A DNA stretch of 8,491 bases from Cyanobacteria bacterium UBA11370. Lineage in GTDB: Bacteria > Cyanobacteriota > Cyanobacteriia > Cyanobacteriales > Coleofasciculaceae. The position numbers and the translations under genes were made by a program. Each line of letters begins with the position of its first letter. Within the stretch, counting starts at the first letter, position 1. A model generated the notes under the pieces. That model was not told the DNA's origin and did not search any database. It saw nothing but the letters and a program-made list of their open reading frames with translations. Location of the stretch: contig DNGI01000018.1 of NCBI GenBank assembly GCA_003486645.1, positions 6,850-15,340 of the forward strand, given 5' to 3'. Positions 8,301 to 8,491 of the stretch are shown piece after piece.

Positions 8301-8491
8301 AGTGAAAATATCGCCTTGAGCTGTAAGACTAACTGCGCCACCATTTCCATTTCCATTGGTAGAAGAAGAATTTAGAGTTCCAGCAGTATCAATGCTGCCC
8401 ATAGTACTTGTTAGAGTAATCTTTCCTCCATCACCAGATGTAGAATTCGATAAAATATTGTCAGTGAAGATATCGCCTTGAGCTGTAAGGC
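5394..8491 (-). CDS. Haemagglutinin-type beta-helix repeat protein with C-terminal CHAT protease (5' end off window)
   Basis: The frame stays open from the right edge to a TAG at 5394-5396, about 1,031 residues, so the N-terminus (expected signal peptide and two-partner-secretion domain) is outside. An ATG at 8400-8402 is internal to a repeat and is not the start. Numbering from it: residues to about 490 (and upstream) are Gly/Ser/Thr/Asn-rich strand repeats of the form GGxITLxAxGDIxT, typical of filamentous-haemagglutinin beta-helices. Residues 525-547 are a proline-rich linker (PIPPAPIPVPEPNPP). Residues 600-640 are acidic and helical (DQLFEDEYEEYFGE). The CHAT domain runs from about 640 to 1002, with DGGLRHIPLAALYDG (734-748), catalytic His840 in HLATH and Cys884 in LSACTTALG, and ends HPYYWAGFTMIGSPW. 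The usual SACE is SACT here. Both catalytic residues are present, so a caspase-like protease is likely. Location is probably the cell surface or outer-membrane-associated (inference). The expected transporter partner (FhaC/ShlB type) is not in the window. Confidence 0.88.
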   Translation of the reverse strand, partial: LTAQGDIFTDNILSNSTSGDGGKITLTSTMGSIDTAGTLNSSSTNGNGNGGAVSLTAQGDIFTDDISSNSTSGDGGKITLTSTMGSINTAAGTLNSSSTNRNGGAIMLEAPNGITTDKLNSNGSLNGGNIDLNSDKGAIETIGGTISAAGGENGGNITLEARANVTTGRVTTFLIGFNGNSGDISITSTEGDIDTRAGALITAAGNGTGGDITLNAMNGSITTSRINALSQARQGGEIELTAGNNDTNNITVGGKIETNENSINFDGSIILGGDVSLTRAGTGKNNSISFDGSVLLSGDVSVFIEGNGDIIFDSTINGNHKLTLNPDTGIVQLNNIIGGSTPLNSLEVQGDIQSDSGSVNITTINDIDIFTNNIISPKGTTLTSTNGQITTGNITSTGGITLTSNTGQITTGILDSSNRNGDGGDVTLNARGNIKVSSIDAQSFNNGTGGNVTINADIRSPSYFQATDSFTDQNGINASISTAGSEDGGTIIIYHGGDGEIPFIVGNSQTNGTAGAITRGDEENRQTIEPSRNYYFTHTQDSDRIQIISVLGAVPIPPAPIPVPEPNPPVIPVENPIESLATLVGDILDAQTIINQNPETGDYSISWNFPGDQISLNVNNPLPFNQPADPVAEIDQLFEDEYEEYFGENLTDENVTSQTIRETLKTIKNQTGKSAVVVYARSLSEGLELTLVHPENILIRKIIPSANPTALKQTITEFVEKVSNPSETYGYRASSQQLYQWLIAPIESHLKELNIDTLIFCMDGGLRHIPLAALYDGQQFLIEKYSLGSIPSFSLTNSRYQTLKNAQVLGMGASEFQQLRPLPAVPLELNLITQQLWSGTSYLNQQFTLNNLQTESRRKPFEIIHLATHANFNDGNPSNSYIQLWDTQLTFDKLRQMGWYQPPQIELLTLSACTTALGNEQAELGFAGLAVQAGVKSALASLWKVNDEGTLALMSGFYWQLNQPNVTIKAEALRQAQIAMLRGEAYLERGQLQGIPNLGEIPLPDELVSQGNKKLSHPYYWAGFTMIGSPW
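7254..7350 (-). repeat. Two 60-bp-spaced repeats in the beta-helix region
   Basis: ACCTGTAGTAATTTGTCCG occurs at 7254 and again at 7314, each followed by a similar GTGAGAGT. In protein this is two 20-residue coils with the core TLTSxxGQITTG. The spacing fits one beta-helix turn per unit and suggests duplication. Confidence 0.7.
7612..7709 (-). repeat. Two 75-bp-spaced repeats in the beta-helix region
   Basis: GAACCGTCAAAACTAATGCT at 7612 recurs with one change at 7687. In protein the units read NSINFDGSIILGGDVSL and NSISFDGSVLLSGDVSV, 25 residues apart, which again looks like duplication of beta-helix coils. Confidence 0.7.
8183..8491 (-). repeat. Recent tandem duplication, 162-165 bp period
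   Basis: The stretch 8183-8329 aligns to 8348-8491 with eight mismatches and one 3-bp (in-frame) indel. From 8233-8289 to 8395-8451 the copies are identical. Each copy encodes about 54-55 residues (TSTMGSI, then GTLNSSSTN, then QGDIFTD, then SNSTSGDGGKITL). The second copy runs off the window, so the array may hold more units. Lengths divisible by three keep the reading frame. Confidence 0.9.

Noticed and set aside
6852..8319. Several plus-strand open frames opposite the beta-helix gene (for example 7828-8319 and 7797-8210)
   Set aside because: They lie antisense to a highly repetitive coding region with simple codon use, have no recognisable domains or Shine-Dalgarno, and overlap each other in different frames.
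7100..8491. CRISPR-like array suggested by regularly repeated segments
   Set aside because: The repeats are in-frame coding units of a beta-helix protein with diverged copies and no unique spacers between identical repeats.

Overview
The window looks like chromosomal DNA of a cyanobacterium, probably filamentous or colony-forming. The evidence is five copies of the HIP1 octamer GCGATCGC (336-343, 438-445, 2390-2397, 2688-2695, 6858-6865), fairly AT-rich composition, and gene families I know mainly from cyanobacteria: AAA-like (AAA_35) NTPases, a CHASE2 sensor, DUF928, and a haemagglutinin-type repeat protein fused to a CHAT protease. I cannot name a genus.

Layout. A 23-bp perfect inverted repeat (1-23 / 47-69) sits immediately upstream of the first gene and may extend past the left edge. 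Three plus-strand genes follow as a compact operon: a soluble HTH + AAA-like NTPase (71-1450); a membrane protein with an N-terminal AAA-like NTPase and a periplasmic CHASE2 domain (1447-3813, ATGA overlap with the first); and a secreted DUF928 protein (3829-4566, strong Shine-Dalgarno). Next is a 199-bp intergenic stretch (4567-4765) made almost entirely of nested inverted repeats of cyanobacterial type. A small plus-strand gene follows (4766-5368) whose sequence carries a PD-(D/E)XK nuclease-like signature. Converging on it, with 25 bp between, is a long minus-strand gene (5394 to beyond 8491) that encodes a glycine/serine/threonine-rich beta-helix repeat region, a proline-rich linker and a C-terminal CHAT (caspase-like) protease domain. 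Its start lies outside the window.

How the parts may work together (inference). The first two genes look like a matched pair of AAA-like NTPases, one soluble with a putative DNA-binding head and one tethered to a periplasmic sensor. They are followed by an exported DUF928 protein. The opposite-strand gene encodes a surface-type repeat protein ending in a protease domain. CHASE2, DUF928 and haemagglutinin-CHAT genes are, as I recall, often neighbours in cyanobacteria, so the locus could be an envelope-sensing, conflict or cell-death type system. Nothing in the sequence proves a shared pathway. The two NTPases have non-standard Walker B residues at different positions, which is the most specific molecular oddity here.

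No tRNA, rRNA, CRISPR array, transposase gene or convincing intrinsic terminator was seen.
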